64,000 nt of DNA from Flavobacterium laiguense (GCF_003097655.1 NZ_QCZH01000001.1:124001-188000); one strand, 5' to 3'. Counted from the stretch's first letter, positions 1 through 8,118 are shown. The notes: generated from the letters alone by a model not told the origin. Made by a program: numbers and translations.

Positions 1-207
1 CGTGCTGCTTATTTTAAGATCGGGGTCAATATCATTCGTAAACGAAAGACTAAATTCCTTCAACCCCGTAAAAACCGAGAGCACAACAAACAATGCCATG
101 GCCCCCACAATAATCCCCATACTGGCAATACGGTTAATAATATTGATAGCATTATTTTTGCTTTTGCTAAAAATATACCGCTTGGCTATGTAAAGAGGAA
201 AATTCAA
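1..207 (-). CDS. FtsX/LolC-LolE-type ABC transporter permease (N-terminal part; cut by window edge)
   Basis: The minus strand reads about 69 residues without a stop, and the rest lies left of base 1. The protein begins LNFPLYIAKRYIFSKSKNN and continues into a hydrophobic helix (IIVGAMALFVVLSVF), followed by GLKEFSLSF. This is the usual N-terminus of LolC/LolE or FtsX-like permeases, which with a LolD-type ATPase release lipoproteins from the inner membrane. I place the start at a TTG (207-205), three bases after the rbfA stop, because no ATG in this frame lies before the conserved FPLYIAKRY block. Close coupling to rbfA suggests one transcript. The exact substrate cannot be told from this fragment. 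Confidence 0.8.
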   Translation of the reverse strand, partial: MNFPLYIAKRYIFSKSKNNAINIINRIASMGIIVGAMALFVVLSVFTGLKEFSLSFTNDIDPDLKISST

Positions 208-210
208 ATT

Positions 211-603
211 TTATTGAAATCTGCGTTTATCCAACAAATCTCTATTTTCTATCGGATTTTCTTGGTTTTTCAATGCGTTGTCAATCTTCTCGATATAATC
301 CAAAGAATCATCAATAAAGAAAACCAAATTAGGAACTTTACGCAATTGCAAACGTACTCTTTGCGATAAATCGTGCTTAATCAAAGTCGAATTCGTCTTG
401 ATTGCTTGCAATGTTTCCTTCGCCTTTTCCTGAGGAAAAATACTTAAATGCACCGTCGCCACAGACAAATCTGTAGTTACAATAACTTTGGATACTGAAA
501 TTATCAAATTCGTAATTCCATTTTTTCTCACTTCACCTTGCAAAATGTCAACCAAATCTTTTTGGATAACCCCGCCTATTTTTTTCTGTCTATTTGTTTC
601 CAT
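211..603 (-). CDS. rbfA: Ribosome-binding factor A
   Basis: 130 aa, the usual RbfA length. It has the single KH-like domain: N-terminal METNRQKKIGGVIQKDLVDI, central VSKVIVTTDLSVATVHLSIF, and the C-terminal RLQLRKVPNLVFFIDDSLD typical of the family. RbfA binds the 30S subunit and helps mature the 5' end of 16S rRNA, especially in the cold. The ATG at 603 is the natural start. The permease gene follows after three bases, so the two are probably co-transcribed. A dispersed repeat lies upstream. Confidence 0.93.
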   Translation of the reverse strand: METNRQKKIGGVIQKDLVDILQGEVRKNGITNLIISVSKVIVTTDLSVATVHLSIFPQEKAKETLQAIKTNSTLIKHDLSQRVRLQLRKVPNLVFFIDDSLDYIEKIDNALKNQENPIENRDLLDKRRFQ

Positions 604-682
604 AGTGCAAAAATACTATTTTTTTAAGAGACCACCTTACAAAGTCATAAACTCATAAAGTTTTTTATATTTGTTTTATGAT

Positions 683-794
683 TTAGGAGCAGAAAATTAG
701 GCTTTTTCAGGAGGCAAAGTTCCTGCTGTCATTCCAATCTTTTTATTCCGAAAAAAAATCGGAATAAAAAGGATTTTCCCCTCCATCAGGGCTA
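683..794. repeat. Dispersed palindromic repeat, family A, copy 1
   Basis: The block begins TTAGGAGC, carries a strong hairpin (CTTTTTATTCCG / CGGAATAAAAAG around 739-772), and ends near ATCAGGGCTA. In reverse orientation it matches the frame of the copies at 35795-35888 and 62178-62277: GCCCTAGCCC, an AATCCTTTTT-type left arm, a variable palindrome, an AAAAAGATT-type right arm, and GCTCCTAA. Ends are conserved and centres vary. It has no coding potential. Confidence 0.6.
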
Positions 795-848
795 AAGAGA
801 AGCAATAGTTCTTTTTTGGAAATATTTAAAAAAACAAAACATCACACC

Positions 849-1250
849 ATGAGAAAAATAGAACACATCGGCATCGCAGTCAAAAACTTGGAAGTCTCCA
901 ACTTATTATTCGAAAAACTCTTTGGCGCACCAGCCTACAAACAAGAAGAAGTCGCCAGTGAAGGCGTAAAAACATCCTTTTTCATGAATGGACCCAACAA
1001 AATAGAACTTCTGGAAGCCACCAATCCCGAAAGTCCCATAGCCAAGTTCCTCGAAAAAAGAGGAGAAGGAATCCATCACATCGCTTTTGATGTAGAAGAC
1101 ATCCTTTCCGAAATCGAACGCCTCAAATCAGAAGGTTTCATAGTCCTAAACGAAACCCCAAAAAAGGGAGCCGATAATAAATTAGTCGCTTTTTTACATC
1201 CAAAAGGCACCAATGGCGTACTAATTGAATTGTGTCAAGAAATAAAATAA
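849..1250 (+). CDS. mce: Methylmalonyl-CoA epimerase
   Basis: 133 aa from the ATG at 849 (MRKIEHIGIAVKNLEVSN). An upstream in-frame start at 816 would add eleven residues not expected in this family. The protein is a single glyoxalase/VOC fold: HIGIAV near the N-terminus, GEGIHHIAFDVED in the middle, and HPKGTNGVLIELCQ at the end, which supply the metal-binding His and Glu residues. It interconverts the R and S forms of methylmalonyl-CoA between propionyl-CoA and succinyl-CoA. It stands alone here. The upstream 230 bases hold a dispersed repeat. Confidence 0.9.
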   Translation: MRKIEHIGIAVKNLEVSNLLFEKLFGAPAYKQEEVASEGVKTSFFMNGPNKIELLEATNPESPIAKFLEKRGEGIHHIAFDVEDILSEIERLKSEGFIVLNETPKKGADNKLVAFLHPKGTNGVLIELCQEIK

Positions 1251-1344
1251 ACAAAATTAAAAATTTAGTCAATTCATAATCAGTGGTTTTTGAAACAGTT
1301 TAGTCAAATTCCATAAATAATCTCAAAATCTACCCTAAAAATAC

Positions 1345-1375
1345 TTGTAACAATAAAATAATTGTAGTAATATTG
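1345..1375 (+). promoter_or_regulatory. Putative Bacteroidetes-type promoter of the tRNA gene
   Basis: TTGT at 1345-1348, exactly 19 nt, then TAATATTG at 1368-1375. This fits the TTTG / TAnnTTTG consensus with one mismatch in each element. The tRNA begins 13 bases after the second element. Confidence 0.5.
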
Positions 1376-1388
1376 CAAACTCTTAACC

Positions 1389-1462
1389 GGTCCTATAGCT
1401 CAGCTGGTTAGAGCACCTGACTCATAATCAGGTGGTCCCTGGTTCGAGCCCAGGTGGGACCA
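1389..1462 (+). tRNA. tRNA with CAT anticodon, probably tRNA-Ile2 (lysidine-modified)
   Basis: A full cloverleaf can be drawn. Acceptor stem: GGTCCTA/TGGGACC. D arm: GCTC..GAGC. Anticodon stem: CCTGA/TCAGG around loop CTCATAA. T arm: CCTGG-TTCGAGC-CCAGG. Discriminator A; no encoded CCA. The anticodon is CAT. The anticodon stem lacks the three G-C pairs of initiator tRNA-Met. Acceptor pairs C4-G69 and C5-G68 are known recognition features of the lysidine synthetase TilS, which favours tRNA-Ile2 (reads AUA) over elongator tRNA-Met. That choice is inference; the tRNA itself is certain. Confidence 0.93.
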
Positions 1463-1469
1463 CAATTTA

Positions 1470-1511
1470 AAACCCCTCATATCAACTGATATCGAGGGGT
1501 TTATTTTTTTC
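1470..1511 (+). terminator. Intrinsic terminator after the tRNA
   Basis: Arms CCCCTCATATCA and TGATATCGAGGGG (one bulged C) close on a two-base loop and are followed by TTTATTTTTTT. It lies 8 bases after the tRNA. Confidence 0.8.
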
Positions 1512-1791
1512 TACAGAAACGAAGCTGTTTTTTAATTTAATATTCCTACAGGCAAATACAGTTAAAAACACAGAACAACAACCTGTTCTCAATATTTTAG
1601 TAAGTATATACCTTGTAAATTTATAAAAATCTATTTTTTAAGTTAAAAACAAAATATAATCCCAACAAGCATTTGCTCTTCAATAATTATATCTTTAACT
1701 TTACTAATCAAACTTTAAAAAGTCAGGTGTTTTTAAAACCAAACGATTTTGCTGCCATCAAGTACAATTGATATATAGCTTAAAAAAAACA
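1512..1791. other. A+T-rich gap without a recognisable gene
   Basis: Together with the tRNA terminator this makes about 330 bases without a gene. I see no RNA structure, repeat or ORF that I can support. It presumably holds the promoter of the small ORF that follows. Confidence 0.4.
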
Positions 1792-2001
1792 ATGAAGACT
1801 AATGCCTCAAATACCACCCTTCACACCCTACTCCTTCTTACAGGGATAAATGTTTATTGTCAAGCCCCTCCCGAACCAGGCGACGAAACACCTCCAGACG
1901 GACCAATTAACGAAAATATCAACATGCTACTACTCATCGCCCTATTATTTGGCATATATATTATTTACAAACACGTTCAAAAAAATAAAAAGCCAATTTA
2001 A
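1792..2001 (+). CDS. Small signal-peptide protein with Pro-rich linker, C-terminal membrane helix and basic tail
   Basis: 69 aa from the ATG at 1792; a TTG at 1768 is possible but would lengthen the N-terminus before the signal sequence. Residues 1-25 look like a signal peptide ending VYCQ. Then comes a Pro/Glu/Asp-rich stretch (APPEPGDETPPDGPINEN), a hydrophobic helix (MLLLIALLFGIYIIY) and a Lys-rich tail (KHVQKNKKPI). This layout resembles the short sorting-tail proteins of flavobacteria (PID-CTERM-like: a Pro-Ile-Asp/Asn motif, a helix, a basic end). Function is unknown. Its stop codon lies inside its own terminator hairpin. Confidence 0.6.
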   Translation: MKTNASNTTLHTLLLLTGINVYCQAPPEPGDETPPDGPINENINMLLLIALLFGIYIIYKHVQKNKKPI

Positions 2002-2014
2002 ATTGGCTTTTTAT
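1986..2014 (+). terminator. Intrinsic terminator overlapping the small ORF's stop
   Basis: AAAAAGCCAATTTAAATTGG continuing CTTTTTAT: a perfect self-complementary arm pair (AAAAGCCAATTT/AAATTGGCTTTT). It may also end the convergent ribE transcript. Confidence 0.65.
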
Positions 2015-2036
2015 CTCTTTTTACATAACTCAATTT

Positions 2037-2627
2037 TTATCTAGCAGTACCGTACAACCTAGAAACATACTTCCCTATAACATCAAACTCCAAATTTACT
2101 TTTGTACCAACCCTAAAATCCCTAAAATTAGTATGCTCATGAGTATAAGGGATTATAGCAACACTAAAATTAGCCACCCCTGAATTCACCACCGTCAAAC
2201 TCACCCCATTTACCGTAACAGACCCTTTCTCAATAGTAATATTCTGTAAAGCCGAATCATATTCAAAAGTATAAAGCCAACTACCTTTAGTCTCTTCAAC
2301 AGCTACACAAGTAGCTATTTGATCCACATGTCCCTGCACAATATGACCATCTAAGCGATCTCCCAATTTCATCGCTCTTTCAAGATTTACACTATCTCCA
2401 ACCTCCCAATAGGAAAGATTCGTCTTTTTAATCGTTTCCCCTATTGCCGTTACCGTATAATGATGATCTGCAATAGCCACGACTGTCAAACATATTCCGT
2501 TATGAGCCACACTTTGGTCAATTTTCAGCTCTCCTGTAATTGAAGAATCAATCGTAACGTGAATATTATCTTGCTCTTTTTTAACCTCTTGAACAATACC
2601 GAGGGTTTCTATAATTCCTGTAAACAT
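2037..2627 (-). CDS. ribE: Riboflavin synthase, alpha subunit
   Basis: 196 aa from the ATG at 2627 (MFTGIIETLGIVQEV). A longer reading frame to 2819 would run into pdxA and is rejected because MFTGIIE is the invariant family start. Two lumazine-binding barrels are visible: domain 1 with NGICLTVVAI, domain 2 starting near HIVQGHVDQIATC with NGVSLTVVNSG. The enzyme dismutates two 6,7-dimethyl-8-ribityllumazine molecules to riboflavin. It is divergent from pdxA with 61 bases between the starts. No FMN riboswitch fits in that gap. Confidence 0.95.
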   Translation of the reverse strand: MFTGIIETLGIVQEVKKEQDNIHVTIDSSITGELKIDQSVAHNGICLTVVAIADHHYTVTAIGETIKKTNLSYWEVGDSVNLERAMKLGDRLDGHIVQGHVDQIATCVAVEETKGSWLYTFEYDSALQNITIEKGSVTVNGVSLTVVNSGVANFSVAIIPYTHEHTNFRDFRVGTKVNLEFDVIGKYVSRLYGTAR

Positions 2628-2688
2628 TTCTTGTTTTATTTTACTAAATTTGCACTTCAAAATTAGCAATAAATAACTAGAGAATATT

Positions 2689-3735
2689 ATGAAAAAAGCA
2701 GAAAATATAATCGTTGGGATTTCAATAGGAGATTTAAACGGTATTGGAAGCGAAGTAGTTCTTAAAACATTTGAGGATCCTCGCATGTTAGAACTTTGCA
2801 CCCCAGTTATTTTTGCCAATGTAAAAATACTCTCCTTTATTAGAAAAAATTTCGAGTCTTCGGTAGCACTTCATGGTATCGATAAATTAGACCAAATTGT
2901 AATAGGAAAAGTTAACGTATTCAATCTTTGGAAAGAAGGGATAGATTTAAATCCTGGAACAAACGATGAAAAATCAGGCCAATATGCCATAAAATCTTTC
3001 GTTGCCGCAACCAAGGCTTTAAAAGAAGGCATTATCGATGTATTGGTAACGGCTCCGATAAACAAATACAACATCCAATCAGATACTTTCAAATTTCCGG
3101 GTCATACCGATTATTTAGACCAAGAATTAGAAGGTGATGCATTGATGCTAATGGTTCAAGACAATTTAAGAGTTGGACTATTAACAGATCATATTCCTCT
3201 TAACGAAGTAGCATCACACCTAACAGAAGAACTGATTTTCAAAAAAATTGAGACCGTAAAACAATCTTTGATTCAGGATTTCAGCATCAACAAACCCAAA
3301 ATTGCGGTTTTGGGCTTAAATCCACATTGCGGTGACGGCGGCGTAATTGGCACCGAAGATGAAGTTATTTTAAAACCCGCATTAAAGAAATTATTCGAAA
3401 AAGGAACATTAGTTTTTGGCCCATTTGCTGCTGATGGCTTTTTCGGAAGCAATCAATACGAAAAATACGATGCAATTATAGCAACTTATCACGATCAAGG
3501 ATTAATACCATTCAAAACACTTTCGTTTGGCAATGGAGTAAATTATACTGCTGGTCTAAATAAAATTAGAACTTCACCAGATCATGGAACTGCTTATGAT
3601 ATCGCCGGAAAAAATAAAGCCGACTATAATTCCTTCAAAGAGGCGGTTTATCTTGCAATTGACATCTATAATTCAAGAAATCAATATGCAGAAATAAGCC
3701 AAAAGCCCCTAAAAACAAAAGAAAAACAGTTATAA
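2689..3735 (+). CDS. pdxA: 4-hydroxythreonine-4-phosphate dehydrogenase
   Basis: 348 aa, normal for PdxA. It starts MKKAENIIVGISIGDLNGIG. Metal-binding histidines sit in FPGHTDYLDQE, LLTDHIPLNEV and ATYHDQGLIPFK; the C-terminal RTSPDHGTAYDIAGK motif is also clear. The enzyme oxidises 4-phosphohydroxy-L-threonine in DXP-dependent pyridoxal phosphate synthesis. Its head-to-head arrangement with ribE pairs two cofactor-synthesis genes. The ATG at 2689 puts the conserved GISIGDLNGIG at the expected distance from the N-terminus. Confidence 0.95.
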   Translation: MKKAENIIVGISIGDLNGIGSEVVLKTFEDPRMLELCTPVIFANVKILSFIRKNFESSVALHGIDKLDQIVIGKVNVFNLWKEGIDLNPGTNDEKSGQYAIKSFVAATKALKEGIIDVLVTAPINKYNIQSDTFKFPGHTDYLDQELEGDALMLMVQDNLRVGLLTDHIPLNEVASHLTEELIFKKIETVKQSLIQDFSINKPKIAVLGLNPHCGDGGVIGTEDEVILKPALKKLFEKGTLVFGPFAADGFFGSNQYEKYDAIIATYHDQGLIPFKTLSFGNGVNYTAGLNKIRTSPDHGTAYDIAGKNKADYNSFKEAVYLAIDIYNSRNQYAEISQKPLKTKEKQL

Positions 3736-3755
3736 ACAAAAAAAGGTGAATAACA

Positions 3756-3786
3756 TTATTAGATTTACAATAATTTTATATCTTTG
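3756..3786 (+). promoter_or_regulatory. Putative promoter of the yceD-rpmF cluster
   Basis: TATCTTTG at 3779-3786 matches TAnnTTTG exactly. The -33 position 19 nt upstream reads TTAT, a weak match. The element lies 33 bases before the chosen yceD start. Confidence 0.5.
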
Positions 3787-3819
3787 CACTCCCGAAGTTT
3801 AGGGCAAATTGTTGTTGAA

Positions 3820-4371
3820 ATGAGCAAGACTAAAGAATATGTAATTCCTTTCGTAGGATTGAAGCTAGGGAAACATAAATTTGAGTATCAAATAAATAAT
3901 GCGTTCTTTGAAATCTTTGATTATAATGAATTTCAAAATTCAGACATCAGAGTAAATGTAGTTTTAGAAAAAAAAAGCAGCATGTTAGAGCTAAGTTTCA
4001 AACATGTTGGAACTATAAATACCCCGTGCGATCTTACAAATGAAGATTTTGATATGCCTATAAAAGGGAATATGAAACTAATTGTTCGATTTGGTGAGGT
4101 TTTCAATAATGACAACGAAGAGTTATTAATTTTACCCTTTGGTGAATTTGAAATAGACATCGCTCAGTACATTTACGAAATGATAGTGCTTTCTATACCA
4201 CTAAAACGAGTACATCCAGGAATCAAAGATGGAAGTTTGAAAACAGAAGCTTTGACAAAACTGAATGAACTGACAATTAAAGAACAAAAGAAAGAAAAGA
4301 AAAAAGAAGAAAAAGAAGAAAATATTGACCCACGATGGGACAAATTAAAGCAACTATTAACGGATAAATAA
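3820..4371 (+). CDS. yceD: YceD/DUF177 family protein
   Basis: 183 aa from the ATG at 3820 (MSKTKEYVIPFVGLKLG); the open frame begins earlier, but the upstream part overlaps the likely promoter. The N-terminal two-thirds is the DUF177 fold (VVLEKKSSMLELSFKHVGTI, then CDLTNEDFDMPI where many homologues carry a CxRC-type motif). The C-terminal 30 residues are a charged Lys/Glu segment. Members sit upstream of rpmF in very many bacteria and YceD has been linked to 23S rRNA accumulation. Only nine bases separate it from rpmF, so the two are almost certainly co-transcribed. Confidence 0.85.
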   Translation: MSKTKEYVIPFVGLKLGKHKFEYQINNAFFEIFDYNEFQNSDIRVNVVLEKKSSMLELSFKHVGTINTPCDLTNEDFDMPIKGNMKLIVRFGEVFNNDNEELLILPFGEFEIDIAQYIYEMIVLSIPLKRVHPGIKDGSLKTEALTKLNELTIKEQKKEKKKEEKEENIDPRWDKLKQLLTDK

Positions 4372-4380
4372 TATAGTAAA

Positions 4381-4575
4381 ATGGCACATCCTAAGAGAAA
4401 AATCTCGAAAACTAGAAGAGATAAAAGAAGAACACATTACAAAGCTACCGTAGCTCAAATCGCTACTTGTCCAATCACTGGAGAAGCACATTTATACCAC
4501 AGAGCTTACTGGCATGAAGGTAAAATGTACTACAGAGGACAAGTTGTTATAGATAAATCTGTAGCTCTTGCATAA
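4381..4575 (+). CDS. rpmF: 50S ribosomal protein L32
   Basis: 64 aa: [20 protein letters not shown] at the start, then [15 protein letters not shown], which is typical L32. It is a small basic protein of the large subunit. Only one cysteine is seen, so the four-Cys zinc form is absent. It follows yceD by nine bases and is followed by a strong hairpin terminator, so fabH probably has additional promoter input. Confidence 0.97.
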   Translation: MAHPKRKISKTRRDKRRTHYKATVAQIATCPITGEAHLYHRAYWHEGKMYYRGQVVIDKSVALA

Positions 4576-4598
4576 TACATTTTTCTAAATAATACTAG

Positions 4599-4626
4599 AA
4601 CTCTCACCATGTGAGAGTTTTTTTTG
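4599..4626 (+). terminator. Intrinsic terminator after rpmF
   Basis: AACTCTCAC-CAT-GTGAGAGTT followed by a run of eight T. It lies 24 bases after the rpmF stop. Confidence 0.85.
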
Positions 4627-4749
4627 TTGTTTATAATTTACCGTAAATTAAGAAACACTAACACAAGTAGTTTAGTTTTTTTATTGTAATTTTAAAGTCT
4701 TTTAAAAATTTTTCAAATGGCAACATTTGATAATAAATAATCGCATTCA

Positions 4750-5748
4750 ATGAGTACAATTACAGCCGCAATTACCGCAGTTGGAGGTTATGTTCCAGAC
4801 TTTGTTCTTTCGAATAAAGTACTGGAAACCATGGTCGACACTAATGACGAATGGATAACTTCTCGCACAGGAATTAAAGAAAGAAGAATCCTTAAAGATA
4901 TAGACAAGGGAACTTCATTTCTAGCTATAAAAGCCGCACAAGATTTAATATCCAAAGCGAATATTGATCCCCTAGAAATAGATATGATAATCATGGCAAC
5001 TGCAACAGCAGATATGCCAGTAGCCTCCACAGGTGTTTATGTAGCTACCGAAATAGGTGCTACCAATGCTTTTGCTTATGATTTGCAAGCCGCTTGTTCT
5101 AGCTTTTTATACGGAATGTCAACCGCTGCTGCCTATATTCAGTCTGGAAGATACAAAAAAGTATTACTTATTGGAGCCGATAAAATGTCTTCAATAGTCG
5201 ATTACAAGGATCGTTCTACCTGTATTATTTTTGGTGATGGTGCCGGTGCCGTATTATTTGAACCTAATTACGAAGGTTACGGGTTACAAGATGAATACTT
5301 ACGTAGTGATGGTGTTGGTCGTGATTTCTTAAAAATCTCCGCAGGAGGATCTATCCTTCCTACTTCTCTTGAAACGGTAAACAACAATCTGCACAATATC
5401 GTTCAAGATGGTAAAACCGTTTTTAAATACGCAGTTACCAACATGGCCGATGCGAGTGAATTAATTCTAAAAAGAAATAATTTAACCAATGACGATGTAA
5501 ACTGGTTGGTTCCACATCAAGCAAACAAACGTATTATAGATGCTACTGCCCACAGAATGAATCTGGAAGACGATAAAGTATTGATGAATATTGAAAAATA
5601 CGGAAACACCACATCAGCTACTTTACCTTTAGTGCTATACGATTTTGAGCATTTATTCAAAAAAGGAGACACTATCATTTTTGCCGCTTTTGGCGGTGGT
5701 TTTACTTGGGGATCCATTTACCTAACATGGGCTTACGATAAAAAATAA
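4750..5748 (+). CDS. fabH: Beta-ketoacyl-ACP synthase III
   Basis: 332 aa, the expected size. The thiolase-fold catalytic triad is visible: Cys116 in LQAACSSFLYG, His256 in WLVPHQANKRI, Asn286 in KYGNTTSATLP. It condenses acetyl-CoA or branched primers with malonyl-ACP to start fatty acid synthesis in the cytoplasm. The start MSTITAAITAVGGYVPD fits the family. The next gene, accB, follows after 22 bases, so malonyl-CoA supply and its first use are encoded together. The upstream rpmF terminator implies partial read-through or a promoter in the 120-base gap. Confidence 0.95.
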   Translation: MSTITAAITAVGGYVPDFVLSNKVLETMVDTNDEWITSRTGIKERRILKDIDKGTSFLAIKAAQDLISKANIDPLEIDMIIMATATADMPVASTGVYVATEIGATNAFAYDLQAACSSFLYGMSTAAAYIQSGRYKKVLLIGADKMSSIVDYKDRSTCIIFGDGAGAVLFEPNYEGYGLQDEYLRSDGVGRDFLKISAGGSILPTSLETVNNNLHNIVQDGKTVFKYAVTNMADASELILKRNNLTNDDVNWLVPHQANKRIIDATAHRMNLEDDKVLMNIEKYGNTTSATLPLVLYDFEHLFKKGDTIIFAAFGGGFTWGSIYLTWAYDKK

Positions 5749-5770
5749 TTTAAACTAAAAAAAAATAATT

Positions 5771-6253
5771 ATGGATTTAAAAGAAATTCAAAATCTAATC
5801 AAATTTGTAGCAAATTCAGGTGTTGCAGAAGTAAAATTAGAAATGGATGATGTTAAAATCACCATCAGAACAACTTTAGAAGGAAGCACAGAGACTACTT
5901 ATGTACAACATATGCCTGCTCAAGGCGCTCTTCAACAAGCCGTAGCTCCTCAACAAATTGCGCCAGTTGCAGTTGCAGCTCCAGAAACACCTGCTGTTGC
6001 AGAAAACGCACACTACATCACCATAAAATCACCAATCATTGGTACTTTTTACAGAAAACCATCTCCAGACAAACCTATGTTTGTAGAAGTAGGTAGCACT
6101 ATCGCAAAAGGAGATGTACTTTGCGTTATTGAAGCGATGAAGTTATTCAACGAAATTGAATCTGAAATATCTGGTAAAATTGTAAAAATATTAGTAGACG
6201 ACATGTCTCCTGTAGAATTTGACCAACCTTTATTCTTAGTAGATCCGTCTTAA
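5771..6253 (+). CDS. accB: Biotin carboxyl carrier protein of acetyl-CoA carboxylase
   Basis: 160 aa. The N-terminal 45 residues are a conserved helix-strand region. A Pro/Ala/Gln-rich flexible linker covers about 48-78. The C-terminal biotinyl domain starts near [20 protein letters not shown] and contains the biotinylation site Lys124 in [11 protein letters not shown]. The typical protruding thumb is present ([11 protein letters not shown]). It carries the carboxybiotin arm between AccC and the AccA/AccD transferase. Next to accC, with 117 bases between. Confidence 0.96.
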   Translation: MDLKEIQNLIKFVANSGVAEVKLEMDDVKITIRTTLEGSTETTYVQHMPAQGALQQAVAPQQIAPVAVAAPETPAVAENAHYITIKSPIIGTFYRKPSPDKPMFVEVGSTIAKGDVLCVIEAMKLFNEIESEISGKIVKILVDDMSPVEFDQPLFLVDPS

Positions 6254-6370
6254 TTTTAGATCTTAGATTTTAGATTTCAGGGTTTAGATTTCAGATTTTA
6301 TCAAAAATCATTTGTCTATCATCCATTTGTCTAACTATCTAAATTGTCTAATTATCTAATTTTAAAAAAT
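6254..6370. other. Low-complexity accB-accC spacer with short direct repeats
   Basis: The spacer is built of repeats such as TTAGATTT(CAG) (five or six variants, 6257-6298) and TATCTAA / TTGTCTA (6313-6360). Similar TTAGATTTT-type strings occur in other gaps in this window (43722-43837, near 62130). They look like slippage-prone filler between two genes of one operon. I see no terminator. Confidence 0.5.
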
Positions 6371-7717
6371 ATGTTTAAAAAAATACTAATAGCCAATAGA
6401 GGGGAAATAGCACTTCGTGTTATTCGAACATGTAAAGAAATGGGGATCAAAACAGTAGCTGTTTATTCTACTGCTGATGCCGAAAGTTTACATGTGAAAT
6501 TTGCAGATGAAGCCGTTTGTATTGGACCACCTCCTAGTAACTTATCTTATTTAAAGATGTCCAATATTATTGCTGCTGCCGAAATTACAAATGCAGATGC
6601 AATTCATCCTGGATACGGGTTCTTGTCTGAAAATGCGAAATTTTCTAAAATTTGCCAAGAGCACAACATAAAATTCATAGGTGCATCCCCAGAAATGATT
6701 GACAGAATGGGTGATAAAGCTTCTGCAAAATCAACTATGATTGAAGCTGGTGTTCCTTGCGTTCCTGGTTCAGTTGGGATTTTAGAATCCTTTGAACAAG
6801 CTGCAGAATTAGCCAATAAATTCGGATATCCTGTCATGCTGAAAGCAACTGCCGGAGGTGGAGGAAAAGGAATGAGAGCTGTTTGGGCTGCCGAAGATTT
6901 ATTAAAAGCTTGGGAAGGAGCTCGTCAAGAATCTGCTGCCGCTTTTGGAAATGACGGAATGTATCTTGAAAAACTAATCGAAGAACCTCGTCATATCGAA
7001 ATTCAAGTTGTTGGTGATTCTTACGGTAAAGCATGCCATCTTTCAGAAAGAGACTGTTCAGTTCAACGTCGTCATCAAAAATTGACCGAAGAAACTCCTT
7101 CGCCTTTTATGACAGAAGAATTGCGTACTAAAATGGGGGAAGCAGCCGTAAAAGCTGCTGAATACATTAAATACGAAGGTGCAGGAACTGTTGAGTTTTT
7201 GGTTGACAAACACAGAAACTTTTACTTCATGGAAATGAATACTCGTATCCAAGTAGAACACCCTATCACAGAACAAGTTGTTGATTACGACTTAATTCGT
7301 GAACAAATCCTTGTAGCAGCTGGCGTTCCAATTTCTGGAAGAAACTATTTGCCACAATTACACGCTATTGAATGTCGTATTAATGCTGAAGATCCTTACA
7401 ATGACTTTAGACCTTCACCAGGAAAAATTACTACACTTCATATGCCAGGTGGTCACGGTGTACGTCTAGACACACATGTGTACTCAGGCTATACGATTCC
7501 GCCAAATTACGATTCAATGATTGCAAAATTAATTACTACAGCCCAAACTCGTGAAGAAGCTATTAGTAAAATGAGAAGAGCATTAGATGAATTTGTTATT
7601 GAAGGTATCAAAACAACCATTCCGTTTCACAGACAATTGATGGATGACCCTAGATATATCTTAGGTGATTATACCACCGCTTTTATGGATACTTTTAAAA
7701 TGAATGATCCTGAATAA
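6371..7717 (+). CDS. accC: Biotin carboxylase subunit of acetyl-CoA carboxylase
   Basis: 448 aa from the ATG at 6371 ([20 protein letters not shown]). A longer frame beginning at 6344 adds a non-homologous leader. ATP-grasp architecture is complete: N-terminal ANRGEIA, glycine-rich ATP loop [37 protein letters not shown] with catalytic Glu/Asn/Arg residues, and a C-terminal biotin carboxylase domain. It carboxylates AccB biotin using ATP and bicarbonate. It ends the fabH-accBC cluster and is followed by a strong terminator. Confidence 0.96.
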   Translation: MFKKILIANRGEIALRVIRTCKEMGIKTVAVYSTADAESLHVKFADEAVCIGPPPSNLSYLKMSNIIAAAEITNADAIHPGYGFLSENAKFSKICQEHNIKFIGASPEMIDRMGDKASAKSTMIEAGVPCVPGSVGILESFEQAAELANKFGYPVMLKATAGGGGKGMRAVWAAEDLLKAWEGARQESAAAFGNDGMYLEKLIEEPRHIEIQVVGDSYGKACHLSERDCSVQRRHQKLTEETPSPFMTEELRTKMGEAAVKAAEYIKYEGAGTVEFLVDKHRNFYFMEMNTRIQVEHPITEQVVDYDLIREQILVAAGVPISGRNYLPQLHAIECRINAEDPYNDFRPSPGKITTLHMPGGHGVRLDTHVYSGYTIPPNYDSMIAKLITTAQTREEAISKMRRALDEFVIEGIKTTIPFHRQLMDDPRYILGDYTTAFMDTFKMNDPE

Positions 7718-7724
7718 ATCAAAT

Positions 7725-7760
7725 GAAAAATCCCATTCTGAACTGAATGGGATTTTTTTT
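7725..7760 (+). terminator. Intrinsic terminator after accC
   Basis: AAAAATCCCATTC-TGAACT-GAATGGGATTTTTTTT, a perfect 12-base stem with a long T run, 8 bases after the accC stop. Confidence 0.9.
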
Positions 7761-7852
7761 GTCCCATATAAAGCGGTTGCACTTCATAAAAGCAATTCAT
7801 TTTCAAAAGCCATTTAGACGTGCCACAAACCCGTATATGAATTGCCTGTAGC

Positions 7853-7963
7853 TTTAGCTGGAGGATAAAAGATTGTATTCTCAAATTGGCTTTAGCCAAA
7901 TAATACAGAGATTTTGGCTAAAGCCATTCCATACTACATACAATTTCATTCCTCCAGTTAAAA
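7853..7963. repeat. Long imperfect palindrome
   Basis: Outer arms TTTAGCTGGAGGA and TCCTCCAGTTAAA; inner arms ATTGTAT and ATACAAT; core ATTGGCTTTAGCCAA facing TTGGCTAAAGCCAT. The whole could fold into a branched stem over 110 bases. Pieces of the same sequence recur nearby (AGCTTTAGCCGGAGGCAATTC at 8091-8111). No gene is supported; short ORFs across it are products of the palindrome. Confidence 0.6.
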
Positions 7964-7978
7964 AGTTAAGCTTTATTG

Positions 7979-8048
7979 TTTCTCGCAAAGACGCGGAGGC
8001 GCAAAGTTCAGAACTGTTTACCTTGTGCCTTCGCGTCTTTGCGAGAAC
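7979..8048. repeat. Inverted repeat of the CGCAAAGACGC type
   Basis: TCTCGCAAAGACGCGGAGGC at 7981-8000 faces GCCTTCGCGTCTTTGCGAGA at 8027-8046, arms of 20 bases with one mismatch and a 26-base loop. Half-copies of the same motif occur at 35493-35518 and 38404-38425. This motif is common between genes of Bacteroidetes. Confidence 0.7.
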
Positions 8049-8118
8049 TAGATTTAGGAAAAGCATAGCAAGAAATCCTTAATGACATTGAGCTTTAGCC
8101 GGAGGCAATTCAAAACAA

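Noticed and set aside
1389..1462. Initiator tRNA-fMet
   Set aside because: The anticodon stem is CCTGA/TCAGG, without three consecutive G-C pairs next to the loop, and positions 1-72 are paired.
2628..2688. FMN riboswitch before ribE
   Set aside because: Only 61 bases separate ribE and pdxA and none of the RFN element's conserved blocks are present.
7979..8048. Terminator for accC
   Set aside because: A stronger canonical terminator is already at 7725-7760, and this hairpin lacks a T run and matches a dispersed repeat.
7873..8082. Opposing short ORFs over the accC-C1 peptidase gap
   Set aside because: Both strands are open because the DNA is palindromic; the frames follow the inverted repeats and end in them.
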